A stretch of DNA of 64,000 bases from an uncultured Acetatifactor sp. Its GTDB lineage: Bacteria; Bacillota; Clostridia; Lachnospirales; Lachnospiraceae. This document shows positions 1 to 8,175 of this stretch, one piece after another (within the stretch, counting starts at the first letter, position 1; the number at the start of each line of letters is the position of its first letter). The notes beneath the pieces were generated by a model that did not search any database, was not told where the DNA came from, and saw nothing but the letters and a program-made list of their open reading frames with translations. Made by a program: the position numbers and the translations under genes. The stretch spans positions 62,001-126,000 of the forward strand of contig CAKRTS010000005.1 of assembly GCA_934402315.1 (NCBI GenBank). The letters run 5' to 3'.

Positions 1-1444
1 AATGATAGATTCCACATGCCTTGCAGGCTCTGATTAACACTTCATCCGGCACATTCTCGTTATTGTAGACAAGGTTTTCCCTGACCGTTCCCTCAAACAT
101 CCATGTGTCCTGCAGCACCATACTGAACATATCATGGATGGCGGAACGCTTTATCTCCGTCGTAGGCACGCCGTCTATTTTAATGCAGCCGCTGTTGATC
201 TCGAAGAAACGCATCAGCAGATTGACCATCGTAGTCTTTCCGGCACCGGTAGGTCCGACGATTGCCACCTTCTGCCCGGGCTCCACATGGGCGGAAAAAT
301 CCTTGATAATAACTCTCTCTGGATGGTCTGGATAGGCAAAGCGCACATGTTCAAACTCCACCTCTCCCCTGACTGTCTCCGACCCGTCCTTTTTGCCCGA
401 CTCATCGGACAGCTCTTCCTGCTGCAGAAAGTCAAAGACTCTGTCTCCCGCCGCTGCCGCCGTCTGCATGTTGGTCATGCCCTGGGCAAGCGTGCTGAGC
501 GGAGACGTAAAGAGCCGCACATACATGATAAAACCGACAATGACACCGAAGCTGATCTGTCCGTCCAGTGCCAGCGCGGAGCCGACCACGCAGACCGCGA
601 CATAGCCGAGGTTGCCGATGACATTCATCAGCGGCTGCATCACGCCTGACAAAAACTGGCTCTTCCAGTTTGCCTCATACACTGCCTTATTCATCTCGGA
701 GAAATTTTTCTTTACAAGCTTGTTTGCGCGGGATATGCGAACCACATCATGTCCCGAATACATTTCCTCGATATAGCCGTTGAGCTTTCCGAGGCTCTGC
801 TGTCTTGCGACGAAATGCTTCTGCGATCTGGAGATAATGATTCCCATGATGCCGAAGCCCAGAATCGTCACCAGCACTGCCGATGCCGCCATCCGCCACT
901 CCGTTGCAAACATCATAATCAGGCAGCCCACAAGCTGAACGACCGCTGTCATCATGCCCGGAAGGCTGTTTGCCAGCGCCTGCTGCAATGTGGAAACATC
1001 ATTGGTCACACAGCTTAAAATGTCTCCGTGTGTCGTCGTGTTGAAATACTTCATGGGAACACGGTTGATTTTCTCGGACAAGGCGCGGCGCAGTCCTTTT
1101 GAAAGGTCAAGTGTGACAGTCGCCATAATAAAATGTTCAATATAGGTAAACAGGGCACTGAAGCCGTAGATCGCCAAAAGGATACAGCCGATCCTTGAGA
1201 TCGCCGCAAGATCAATCTCCCCGAACAATGCTTCTGAAATGAGGTCTGTCATCCGGCTCAGCTGATCCGGACCGATAATCGTCAACACGGTTCCGGCGAT
1301 CGCAAGAAGCAGCGCCGCGGCCATCGGCAGCTTCATCTTCGGTGAAAAGGCAAAGAGCTCCCGCAGGATTCCGGCAATGCCTCTCTTGCTCTTCTCCGCC
1401 ACATTCATCCCCGCTCCGGGGCCGTGCATACGATTTGCGCTCAT
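1..1444 (-). CDS. ABC exporter, permease-ATPase subunit B (partial, C-terminus outside window)
   Basis: Half of a type IV ABC exporter; 481 residues are visible and the C-terminus lies beyond the window's left edge. The N-terminal half is a six-helix membrane domain. The nucleotide-binding domain follows, with Walker A GPTGAGKTT and the Q-loop segment MFSMVLQDTWMFEG; the ABC signature and Walker B are not in the window. The ATG overlaps the TGA of the upstream exporter gene (TCAT at 1441-1444 on the plus strand), so the two are translationally coupled and probably form one heterodimer. The upstream partner has a degenerate ATP site, so in known heterodimers of this kind (TM287/288, LmrCD, BmrCD) this subunit would supply the catalytic Walker B glutamate; that part cannot be checked here. 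The substrate is unknown; drugs, peptides or lipids are typical for the family. Confidence 0.93.
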   Translation of the reverse strand, partial: MSANRMHGPGAGMNVAEKSKRGIAGILRELFAFSPKMKLPMAAALLLAIAGTVLTIIGPDQLSRMTDLISEALFGEIDLAAISRIGCILLAIYGFSALFTYIEHFIMATVTLDLSKGLRRALSEKINRVPMKYFNTTTHGDILSCVTNDVSTLQQALANSLPGMMTAVVQLVGCLIMMFATEWRMAASAVLVTILGFGIMGIIISRSQKHFVARQQSLGKLNGYIEEMYSGHDVVRISRANKLVKKNFSEMNKAVYEANWKSQFLSGVMQPLMNVIGNLGYVAVCVVGSALALDGQISFGVIVGFIMYVRLFTSPLSTLAQGMTNMQTAAAAGDRVFDFLQQEELSDESGKKDGSETVRGEVEFEHVRFAYPDHPERVIIKDFSAHVEPGQKVAIVGPTGAGKTTMVNLLMRFFEINSGCIKIDGVPTTEIKRSAIHDMFSMVLQDTWMFEGTVRENLVYNNENVPDEVLIRACKACGIYH

Positions 1445-3261
1445 GCCTCTTCCCTCCTTTCTGCGTCAACAGTTGCTTTTTCCGCTGATTGATGTGCCAT
1501 GTCTCTCTCAAGTTCCTCCGGCGACAGCTGGGACTCCGCAATCTCCCGGTAGATGCCGCAATTCTGCAGCAGCTCCCTGTGCGTTCCCATTCCTGCCACC
1601 CGTCCCTCATCAAGCACCACAATCAGGTCGGCATGACGTATCGTACCGATGCGCTGGGCAACGATGAGACAGGTCGTTTCACCGAGCTCCCGCGCCAGTC
1701 CCTCCCTCAGACAGGCATCCGTCTTGTAATCCAGTGCTGAGAAGGAGTCATCAAAAATCAGAATCTCCGGCTTTCTCGCCAGTGCCCTTGCAATGGATAA
1801 CCGCTGCTTCTGTCCGCCCGACACATTGGAACCGCTCTGCGCGATCTGGGCATTTTCGCCTCCGTCCATCTTTTCCACAAATTCTTCCGCCATGGACAGC
1901 CGCAGCGCCTGACGCACCGTCTCCTCATCCTTCGGCGCACCGCTCTCTCCGAAAAGTACGTTCTCCCTGCCATCGCCGGCAAATAAAACCGCCTTCTGTG
2001 TGACATATCCGATGCGGTCATACAGCGCATCAAAGGTATAATCCTTCACATCCACGCCGTCCACCAGCACGCTTCCTTCCGTCGCGTCATAGAAGCGCGC
2101 AGCGAGACTCACAAGTGTGGTTTTTCCGCTTCCCGTGGAACCGATAAAGGCAACTGTCTGTCCCTTCTCCGCCCGGAAGCTGACATGCTCGAGAATATTT
2201 TTATGGGAAGAAGGATAATGGAAGGAGACATCCTTAAACTCCACGGTTCCGCGCTCACGCGCTGTCTTTCCGCTTCCCTCCCGCAGCATAATATCGTTGT
2301 CAAGCACCTCATTGATTCTCTGGGCAGACACCTGCGCCGCCGGCAGAAACATCATAATCATGACCATCATCATCAGTGACATGACAACATAGGTCGCATA
2401 AGTTCCAAAGACCACGATATTGCTGAAGGTAGTCAGGCGCAGCGCGGCATCAGACGCGGGCACCTGATTCACAATGGATGCGCCGACCCAGTAAATGGTA
2501 AGCGCAAGCGCATTCATTGCAAGGCTGACGGCAGGCATCAGCACGGCAAAGGTACGCTGGTTGAACAGCTGTGTGCGCATCAGAATATCATTCGCCTTCT
2601 CGAATTTACGGTTCTGGTAATCCTCGGCATTGAAGGCATGCACCACATTGATACCGGTCAGATTTTCCCTTGCAACAAGGTTGATGTCGTCCGTCAGCTT
2701 CTGTACACGCTTCACCCTCGGCAGAACGACGACCACTACCGTCACCATCATCAGGAGCAGCACTGCTACAAATCCGGCAGTGATGACAGAAAGCTCCCAG
2801 CTCTTATTGACGATCTTAATAATCGCCCACACTGCCATGACGGGTGACTTGATCATAATCTGCAGACCCATGGCGACAAGCATCTGAATCTGCGTGATAT
2901 CATTTGTCGTGCGGTTAATCAGGCTCGGCACGGAAAAATCAAGCATCTCCTTCTGCCCGAAGTCCGCAACCTTGTTGAAAACATCCTCCCGGACAATATA
3001 ACTGAAGCCCGCCGCAACCTTCGCGGAAAGGAAACCACATGCCACGGCAAACAGGGCGCTGATAAGCGTACAACCGAGCATCTGCCCTCCGGTTCTCATA
3101 ATGTCTCCTACCGTACTCCCCGGTGTTTTAATCAGCACAGTCAGATCACTCATGTAATCCGGCAGACGCAGATCGAAATAGATCTGCACAAGCACAAGGA
3201 CTGCACAGCAAAGCGCCATCAGCCACTCCTTTTTTTGCATCCTTTTTAACAGACGTACCAT
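1441..3261 (-). CDS. ABC exporter, permease-ATPase subunit A with degenerate ATP site
   Basis: Full-length 606-residue half-transporter. Membrane helices fill roughly residues 1-310 and an ATPase domain follows, with Walker A GSTGSGKTT and signature VSGGQKQR. Two catalytic positions are altered. Walker B reads LIFDDSFSALD, with Asp where the catalytic Glu is expected. The switch region reads VAQRIGTI, with Gln replacing the usual His. Both changes are typical of the non-catalytic site in heterodimeric exporters, which fits the overlapping downstream partner. A plausible promoter lies at 3334-3361. No strong ribosome binding site precedes the ATG, and a second in-frame ATG seven codons on is possible. 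Membrane export is clear; the cargo is not. Confidence 0.93.
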   Translation of the reverse strand: MVRLLKRMQKKEWLMALCCAVLVLVQIYFDLRLPDYMSDLTVLIKTPGSTVGDIMRTGGQMLGCTLISALFAVACGFLSAKVAAGFSYIVREDVFNKVADFGQKEMLDFSVPSLINRTTNDITQIQMLVAMGLQIMIKSPVMAVWAIIKIVNKSWELSVITAGFVAVLLLMMVTVVVVVLPRVKRVQKLTDDINLVARENLTGINVVHAFNAEDYQNRKFEKANDILMRTQLFNQRTFAVLMPAVSLAMNALALTIYWVGASIVNQVPASDAALRLTTFSNIVVFGTYATYVVMSLMMMVMIMMFLPAAQVSAQRINEVLDNDIMLREGSGKTARERGTVEFKDVSFHYPSSHKNILEHVSFRAEKGQTVAFIGSTGSGKTTLVSLAARFYDATEGSVLVDGVDVKDYTFDALYDRIGYVTQKAVLFAGDGRENVLFGESGAPKDEETVRQALRLSMAEEFVEKMDGGENAQIAQSGSNVSGGQKQRLSIARALARKPEILIFDDSFSALDYKTDACLREGLARELGETTCLIVAQRIGTIRHADLIVVLDEGRVAGMGTHRELLQNCGIYREIAESQLSPEELERDMAHQSAEKATVDAERREEA

Positions 3262-3333
3262 AATGACTCGCTTTCTGCCGTCTCACCGGCATATCATCTT
3301 TTCTTAATGATTACTTTTTACGTTACAGCTGAT

Positions 3334-3361
3334 TGTATACTGAAAGCCTCTTCCAAATCAA
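3334..3361 (-). promoter_or_regulatory. Candidate sigma-A promoter for the ABC exporter
   Basis: On the minus strand, TTGATT (3356-3361), a 16-bp spacer and TATACA (3334-3339). It lies about 70 bp upstream of the start codon of the exporter gene. The match is fair, not strong. Confidence 0.4.
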
Positions 3362-3494
3362 GGAAACCGACGTAAAACAAAAATGAATTCTTTCTAAATT
3401 TTCCCAAACTCCTTCTTTCCCTGCGATATTGATTGTGGTACGCTAATGAAAGTAAATATTGGAAAACAAATATAAAAACAGAGGATAAACATAC

Positions 3495-4631
3495 ATGAAA
3501 AGCTTATTGACATTTATTAAAAAAGAAGCTGTGCTTTGCGCCGCAGGGCTGCTTGCCGTCATCTCCGCATTTATTGTGCCGCCTTCCGCCGCCTACCTTA
3601 AATATATAGATTACCGTGTGCTGGCGCTGCTGTTCGGGCTGATGTTGGTCGTCGCCGGATTTCAGAGCATCGGTTTCTTCCGCTATCTGGGCGACCGTCT
3701 GCTTGCAAAGGCAAGCTGTACCCGCCATCTATGCCTGCTGCTGGTCTTCCTATGTTTCTTTTCCAGCATGTTAATCACAAACGATGTGGCACTCCTCACC
3801 TTTGTCCCCTTTGCCGTAATGCTCTTTGCCATGGCAGGAGAGGAGAAGCTGCTGATTCCCGTCGTTGTGCTCCAGACCATCGCCGCAAACCTTGGCAGTA
3901 TGCTGACTCCTATCGGCAACCCGCAAAATCTATACCTGTACTCGACCTATGCATTTTCTCCGGCAGATTTTGTACTGCATATGCTGCCGCTGTCAGCCCT
4001 CTCTGCCGGGCTGCTGCTCCTCTGCTCCATTTTGCTGCCGAACAGACCGTTGGCTGCTCCTGCCGATCAAAATTCTTCCCCGGCAGTCAAGATTCCTGCC
4101 GCCGGTAAGCTGATCGCCTACACGCTTTTATTTCTGGTATGTCTGCTCTGTGTCTTCCGTTTTATTTCATGGCCGGTCATGCTGGGAATACTGATCTGCG
4201 CTGTGTTTTTTCTGGACAGAAAGCTCTTTGGGGCGGTAGATTACTTCCTGCTGCTGACCTTTGTATGCTTCTTTCTCTTTATTGGCAATATGCAGCGAAT
4301 CCCGGCAGTATCAGACCTGCTGCGTTCTCTCATCAACGGACGTGAGCTTCTGCTCGGTACACTGTTCAGCCAGTGTATCAGCAATGTTCCCGCCGCTATC
4401 CTGCTCTCGGGCTTTACCGATCAGGCGCTGCCGCTCCTCTACGGGGTCAATGTGGGCGGACTTGGCACGCTGATTGCTTCCCTTGCAAGCGTGATCTCCT
4501 ATCGCCTGTACAGCGGCAGCCGGAATGCCCGAAAGGGAGCTTACCTGAAAGTTTTTACGCTGTACAATGTGCTCTTTCTCGTTGTCCTCTATATTGCAGC
4601 GCGGATTCTGCTCACCAGCTCTTTGAATTAA
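3495..4631 (+). CDS. SLC13/ArsB/NhaD-type anion permease
   Basis: Integral membrane protein of 378 residues with about ten hydrophobic segments. It resembles the CitMHS/ArsB/NhaD superfamily, whose members move dicarboxylates, citrate, arsenite or sodium across the membrane. The segment SMLITNDVALLTFVPF (about residues 91-106) and the later ANLGSMLTPIGNPQNLYLY (about 134-152) are the two family-typical re-entrant motifs; a second asparagine-containing repeat, SQCISNVPAAILLSGF, lies near residue 292. AGAGGAT precedes the ATG at a normal distance. The next gene has its own promoter. The sequence does not show which anion is carried. Confidence 0.85.
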   Translation: MKSLLTFIKKEAVLCAAGLLAVISAFIVPPSAAYLKYIDYRVLALLFGLMLVVAGFQSIGFFRYLGDRLLAKASCTRHLCLLLVFLCFFSSMLITNDVALLTFVPFAVMLFAMAGEEKLLIPVVVLQTIAANLGSMLTPIGNPQNLYLYSTYAFSPADFVLHMLPLSALSAGLLLLCSILLPNRPLAAPADQNSSPAVKIPAAGKLIAYTLLFLVCLLCVFRFISWPVMLGILICAVFFLDRKLFGAVDYFLLLTFVCFFLFIGNMQRIPAVSDLLRSLINGRELLLGTLFSQCISNVPAAILLSGFTDQALPLLYGVNVGGLGTLIASLASVISYRLYSGSRNARKGAYLKVFTLYNVLFLVVLYIAARILLTSSLN

Positions 4632-4660
4632 TTGCATCTTAAGGTTGTATGCTGTAGAAT
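4632..4660 (+). promoter_or_regulatory. Promoter for the M42 aminopeptidase
   Basis: TTGCAT at 4632-4637, a 17-bp spacer and TAGAAT at 4655-4660. Transcription would start near 4667. This argues against the in-frame ATG at 4671, which would leave almost no leader, and favours the ATG at 4704. Confidence 0.55.
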
Positions 4661-4703
4661 ACAGAGAGTGATGGGTAATATTAACGAAAGGATCAGTGAT
4701 AAC

Positions 4704-5729
4704 ATGAAAAAATATCTTGACTACATTATGGAACAGCTTGAAAAGCTTCTGGCGATAGACAGTCCCTCCGGTTTCACCGGCAAGGTGACGGACTATCTGA
4801 TGGAGGAGTATCGGAGACTTGGCTATCAACCGGAAAAAACGCGCAAGGGCGGTGTCCTTGTGAACCTCGGCGGCGGGGGAAATGCCGTGCTCACCATGGC
4901 TCATGTCGATACCCTCGGCGCTATGGTCGCGGAAATCAAGGATAACGGAAATTTAAGGCTCACAAGAGTCGGCGGTCTGAACGCCAACAACGTCGAGACG
5001 GAAAATTGCCGCGTATATACTCTGGACGGCAGAGTGTACGAAGGAACCGTCCAGCTGAAGGATGCCTCAATCCATGTAAACGGCGACTATCAGAAAACCG
5101 AGCGCACCTTCGATTCCGTTGAGGTGCTGCTGGATGCCAACGTCTCCTCCAAGGATGAGGTCAAAGCACTCGGCATTGCCAACGGTTCCTTTGTCTGCCT
5201 CGATCCCCGAACCCGCATTACCGAATCCGGTTACATCAAGAGCCGCTTTCTGGATGACAAGCTGAGCACTGCCATTCTGCTCGGCTATGCAAAGTATCTG
5301 AAAGATGAAGGCATTACCCCTTCCAGAAAGGTTTACCAGCATATCACTGTGTTTGAGGAGATTGGTCACGGTGCCTGTGCCTCCATTCCTGCTGATGTGG
5401 AAGAGCTTCTGTCCGTGGATATGGGTTGTGTCGGCGACGGTCTGGAATGTACGGAACGGCAGGTATCCATCTGTGTCAAGGACAGCCATGGGCCTTACCA
5501 CTATGATGTCGTGCGCGGGCTGATCGAAGCTGCGACACGCGAAAATGTCGATTATGCGGCTGATGTCTATCCCTTCTACGGCTCTGACGCCGATGCTGCA
5601 CTCTCTGCCGGAATCGACGCGCGGCACGGTCTCATCGGTCCCGGTGTCTATGCCTCCCACGGCTACGAGCGCTCCCACAAGGACGGCGTTTCCGCCACCT
5701 TCGCACTCCTCAAGGCGTATCTGGGGTAA
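4704..5729 (+). CDS. M42 family metallo-aminopeptidase
   Basis: A 341-residue cytoplasmic peptidase of the M42 family, a group that includes glutamyl aminopeptidases and the TET peptidases and is often misnamed endoglucanase M. Family landmarks are present: MAHVDTLGAMV with the first metal-binding His, SRFLDDKLSTAILLGY with the DD metal ligands, VFEEIGHGA with the catalytic and metal-binding Glu pair, VDMGCVGDG, and a C-terminal YASHGYERSH with the last His ligand. It probably uses two zinc or cobalt ions and trims N-terminal residues from peptides. ATGs at 4632 and 4671 are in frame, but the mapped promoter and the purine-rich GAAAGGAT before 4704 favour the start given. Exact specificity is not visible. 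Confidence 0.92.
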   Translation: MKKYLDYIMEQLEKLLAIDSPSGFTGKVTDYLMEEYRRLGYQPEKTRKGGVLVNLGGGGNAVLTMAHVDTLGAMVAEIKDNGNLRLTRVGGLNANNVETENCRVYTLDGRVYEGTVQLKDASIHVNGDYQKTERTFDSVEVLLDANVSSKDEVKALGIANGSFVCLDPRTRITESGYIKSRFLDDKLSTAILLGYAKYLKDEGITPSRKVYQHITVFEEIGHGACASIPADVEELLSVDMGCVGDGLECTERQVSICVKDSHGPYHYDVVRGLIEAATRENVDYAADVYPFYGSDADAALSAGIDARHGLIGPGVYASHGYERSHKDGVSATFALLKAYLG

Positions 5730-5740
5730 CTCCTGCTGAA

Positions 5741-5782
5741 CATACCTGCGGTAACTCCGCTTATGCGGTTTCCGCAGGTATG
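5741..5782. repeat. Palindromic hairpin element
   Basis: CATACCTGCGG at 5741-5751 is matched by CCGCAGGTATG at 5772-5782, with an inner CCGC/GCGG pair around TTAT. It lies 11 bp after the aminopeptidase stop. There is no T-run on either side, so it is not a classic terminator. A related arrangement (CCGCTTTATGCGGAGG...CTCCGCA) lies at about 40345-40372, so it may belong to a small dispersed palindrome family. Confidence 0.6.
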
Positions 5783-5821
5783 CACGCATTCTTCAACGCC
5801 AATCAGGAGGAGTTAAAACAG

Positions 5822-6142
5822 TTGAAATACCTTATCACTTTCGTTCTGGGATTTTTGCTGAGTGGGATATGGCTGATAAAAAGAGAGGTTCCTCTTCACA
5901 TCGCCGCACTCTGCCGGTGGAAGCTGAATTACTTATATGGAGTCCTGATTAATGCCTTTATATTGGTCGCAGACATTATTGTACAGGCAATCATTTTCAA
6001 AAGAGTGAATGTCCGTGAACTGACAATCGATGTCCTCGCGTCCTTTGTGTTCTCCATCGGTGTGGGCTATGTTTTTTATGTCTCGGAATGCCTGCTTCTC
6101 ACTATGCACGCTCCCTTCATGGATATTTTTGCGACCTCGTAG
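5822..6142 (+). CDS. Small hydrophobic membrane protein, unknown function
   Basis: A 106-residue protein with three likely membrane helices: about residues 2-18, 38-55 and 70-97. I do not recognise the family. The TTG start at 5822 is chosen because a near-perfect AGGAGGAG lies at 5805-5812, nine bases upstream. The alternative in-frame ATG at 5780 lies inside the arm of the preceding hairpin and has no ribosome binding site. The last 60 bases overlap, on the other strand, the remnant of a decayed gene at 6076-6283, so the C-terminus may be a product of rearrangement. It could also be a remnant itself. Confidence 0.45.
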   Translation: MKYLITFVLGFLLSGIWLIKREVPLHIAALCRWKLNYLYGVLINAFILVADIIVQAIIFKRVNVRELTIDVLASFVFSIGVGYVFYVSECLLLTMHAPFMDIFATS

Positions 6143-6283
6143 CCGTAATCTGCCAGTTCTTTTTTATATTTCAGAAAGGAATGGTCAAGGGGCAGTCCGG
6201 CGATCTTTTCGATCTCCGCATAGGTCAACTGAAAGCTGTCAGTGCCATTTCCCCCGATCCATTTCCACAGCTCTTTGCCCCAT
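6076..6283 (-). pseudogene. Remnant of a small conserved clostridial protein, frameshifted near its start
   Basis: Reading the minus strand gives WGKELWKWIGG..., then TYAEIEKIAGLPLDHSF and LKYKKELADYGYEVAKISMK, which from memory resembles the core of a small hypothetical protein common in Clostridia. There is no start codon in that frame. An ATG at 6281-6283 is followed by GGGG; with one G fewer it would read ATG GGC AAA GAG CTG, joining the frame exactly. The frame therefore looks broken by a one-base insertion in a G-run at codon 2. After ISMK the sequence diverges and stops at 6076. It may be a dead gene, or an error in the run of G. Confidence 0.45.
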
Positions 6284-6305
6284 TATTCACCCAAACATCT
6301 TAACC

Positions 6306-6983
6306 TTAAATTTCATAAGATATGATCTTATCCATCCCGGCAATCTGCTTTGCAAACTCCTTCCGGCTCATACCCGGCTTCAGGATCACGCTGCACCGGA
6401 TCAGGCTTGTCTTCTTATCCTTGATCTCGGTCTTCACACGGCTCACCTCCATGTCCAGACCTTCCAGCTTCTCCAGAACCTCCTCGACCGCTTCCGGGCT
6501 GTTATCCACAGAGAAGACCAGCTGACCTCTGAGCGGTTCCCTGCAAATTTTCAGATTCTTGTGGAACAAAAACTGTACTGCGAGAATCAGTATCGTCACG
6601 GAAAAGCCAAGTGCATACATTCCCGAACCCATCGCCATGCCGATGCCGACTGTTACCCAGATACCGGCAGCCGTCGTCATGCCGCTGACCAATCCCTGCT
6701 TCCCGGTGAAGATCAGACCACCCCCCAGAATACCGATGCCTGTGATAATACCGGCAGCCACACGTGAAGCGTCCACACTGACGCTGTCGATCACAATGAC
6801 ATCCATGAAGCCGAATTTGGAAATAATCATCATGACTGCCGATGCCACTGCCACCATAAAATGTGTCCTGACACCCGCCGACTTCATACGGCTCTGTCTC
6901 TCCGCACCGATGGCAATGCCGCACAGTCCCGCCAGCACAACCTGTATAAAATATGTTCCCTGCTCTATCACCCATGCTTCCAT
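6306..6983 (-). CDS. MgtC/SapB family membrane protein
   Basis: A 225-residue protein. The N-terminal part has the MgtC/SapB membrane domain with the conserved run VLAGLCGIAIGAERQS (about residues 17-32), then SAGVRTHFMVAVASAVMMI and AAGIITGIGILGGGLIF. The C-terminal 75 residues form a soluble ACT-like regulatory domain. Family members have roles in magnesium limitation, in virulence, or as inhibitors of ATP synthase; the role here is not known. It starts only 13 bases after the upstream ATPase gene and is probably the last gene of that transporter operon, although the functional link is unclear. Confidence 0.88.
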   Translation of the reverse strand: MEAWVIEQGTYFIQVVLAGLCGIAIGAERQSRMKSAGVRTHFMVAVASAVMMIISKFGFMDVIVIDSVSVDASRVAAGIITGIGILGGGLIFTGKQGLVSGMTTAAGIWVTVGIGMAMGSGMYALGFSVTILILAVQFLFHKNLKICREPLRGQLVFSVDNSPEAVEEVLEKLEGLDMEVSRVKTEIKDKKTSLIRCSVILKPGMSRKEFAKQIAGMDKIISYEI

Positions 6984-6996
6984 AAGTCATCAACCC

Positions 6997-8112
6997 CTAC
7001 AAAATTTCAAGTTTTCCTACTGCTATTCTATCACCGGTCGCCTTGTCGAACAAAAGGATCTGGCTGTCGAGGAAGCTGATTGCGATCTGCTGGTCCACCG
7101 CATAGTCAACTCCGCCAAATACGACCGCTGACAGGATTTGTCCGCCAAGCATTACCTTCACCGTCGTCTCCATACCGGTCGGCAGTGTCGTGTAAATAGA
7201 TGCCTTGACCTGTCCGTCCTCCAGAATACCGATGTGCTCCGGACGGATTCCGATGACAACATCCTTCACCGTCGCCGGCAGCGGCGCCTCTGCCGTATAC
7301 TTTGCCTGAATGCCGCAGAAGGAAAGCTTTGCAGTATTCTGTTCACACTGCGTCATCTCCGCATTGAGGAAATTCATTGTGGGATTTCCCATGAAGTCTG
7401 CGACAAAAATATTCTCCGGTCTCTGATAAATTTCCAGCGGCGGTGCAAACTGGCGGAGCTTTCCTGCCTCCATCAGGCATACCTTCGTGGAAAGAGTCAT
7501 TGCCTCGAGCTGGTCATGCGTAACATAGATGAACGTGGAATTTGTGTCCACATGCAGACGCTTCAGTTCTGTTCTCATCTCGCCTCTCAGCTTCGCATCC
7601 AGATTGGACAGGGGCTCATCCATGAACAGTACACGCGGATTCGGCGCCAGCGTTCTCGCAATCGCCACTCTCTGCTGCTGACCACCGGACAGCTCGCTCG
7701 GATAACGCTCCGCAAACTGTTCGATCTTGAGCATCACGAGCAACTCCTTCACGCGTTCCGCAATCTTATCCTTCGACCACTTCAGATTTTCCAGACCAAA
7801 CGCAATATTCTTATAGACCGTCATATGCGGCCAGAGCGCGTAATTCTGGAACAGGAAGCCGACATCTCTCTTGTCGGGCGGAACATTGATGCCCTTCTCC
7901 GCGTCAAATACGGTCTCCCCGTCAATGATGATCTGTCCCGATGTGGGTGTCTCCAGACCTGCGATCATACGCAGCGTCGTCGTCTTTCCGCAGCCGGACG
8001 GTCCGAGCAGCGTGATAAAGGATCTGTCCTCGATCACCATGTTCAGATTCTCAACTGCAACAAATTTATCGCCAAACTGTTTTCTAACATTCTTCAAAAT
8101 AATTTCCGGCAT
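6997..8112 (-). CDS. ABC transporter ATPase, iron/spermidine/sugar-type (FbpC/PotA-like)
   Basis: A 371-residue importer ATPase that pairs with the fused permease directly upstream. It has Walker A GPSGCGKTT (about residue 35), Q-loop FLFQNYALWPHMTV, signature LSGGQQQR, Walker B VLFMDEPLSNLD and the switch THDQLEAM. A C-terminal TOBE/OB regulatory region follows (about 240-371), with GIRPEHIGI. The ATG at 8112 is preceded by GGAAAGGAG at five bases; an in-frame ATG seven codons further upstream has no such site. The ATPase alone does not name the substrate; with the FbpB-type permease and binding protein it could be ferric iron, a phosphonate or a sugar phosphate. Confidence 0.93.
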   Translation of the reverse strand: MPEIILKNVRKQFGDKFVAVENLNMVIEDRSFITLLGPSGCGKTTTLRMIAGLETPTSGQIIIDGETVFDAEKGINVPPDKRDVGFLFQNYALWPHMTVYKNIAFGLENLKWSKDKIAERVKELLVMLKIEQFAERYPSELSGGQQQRVAIARTLAPNPRVLFMDEPLSNLDAKLRGEMRTELKRLHVDTNSTFIYVTHDQLEAMTLSTKVCLMEAGKLRQFAPPLEIYQRPENIFVADFMGNPTMNFLNAEMTQCEQNTAKLSFCGIQAKYTAEAPLPATVKDVVIGIRPEHIGILEDGQVKASIYTTLPTGMETTVKVMLGGQILSAVVFGGVDYAVDQQIAISFLDSQILLFDKATGDRIAVGKLEIL

Positions 8113-8175
8113 ATATTCTCCTTTCCTGCGCATGTTCTCTGCGCATACCGAGTTTGTGACAAGCTTGCGAAGACA

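Noticed and set aside
4311..4904. 197-codon minus-strand frame across the permease and peptidase genes
   Set aside because: Antisense to two recognised genes, and it covers the promoter of the second.
6030..6767. 245-codon plus-strand frame over the MgtC gene
   Set aside because: Antisense to a clear MgtC/SapB gene and without any motif or ribosome binding site.
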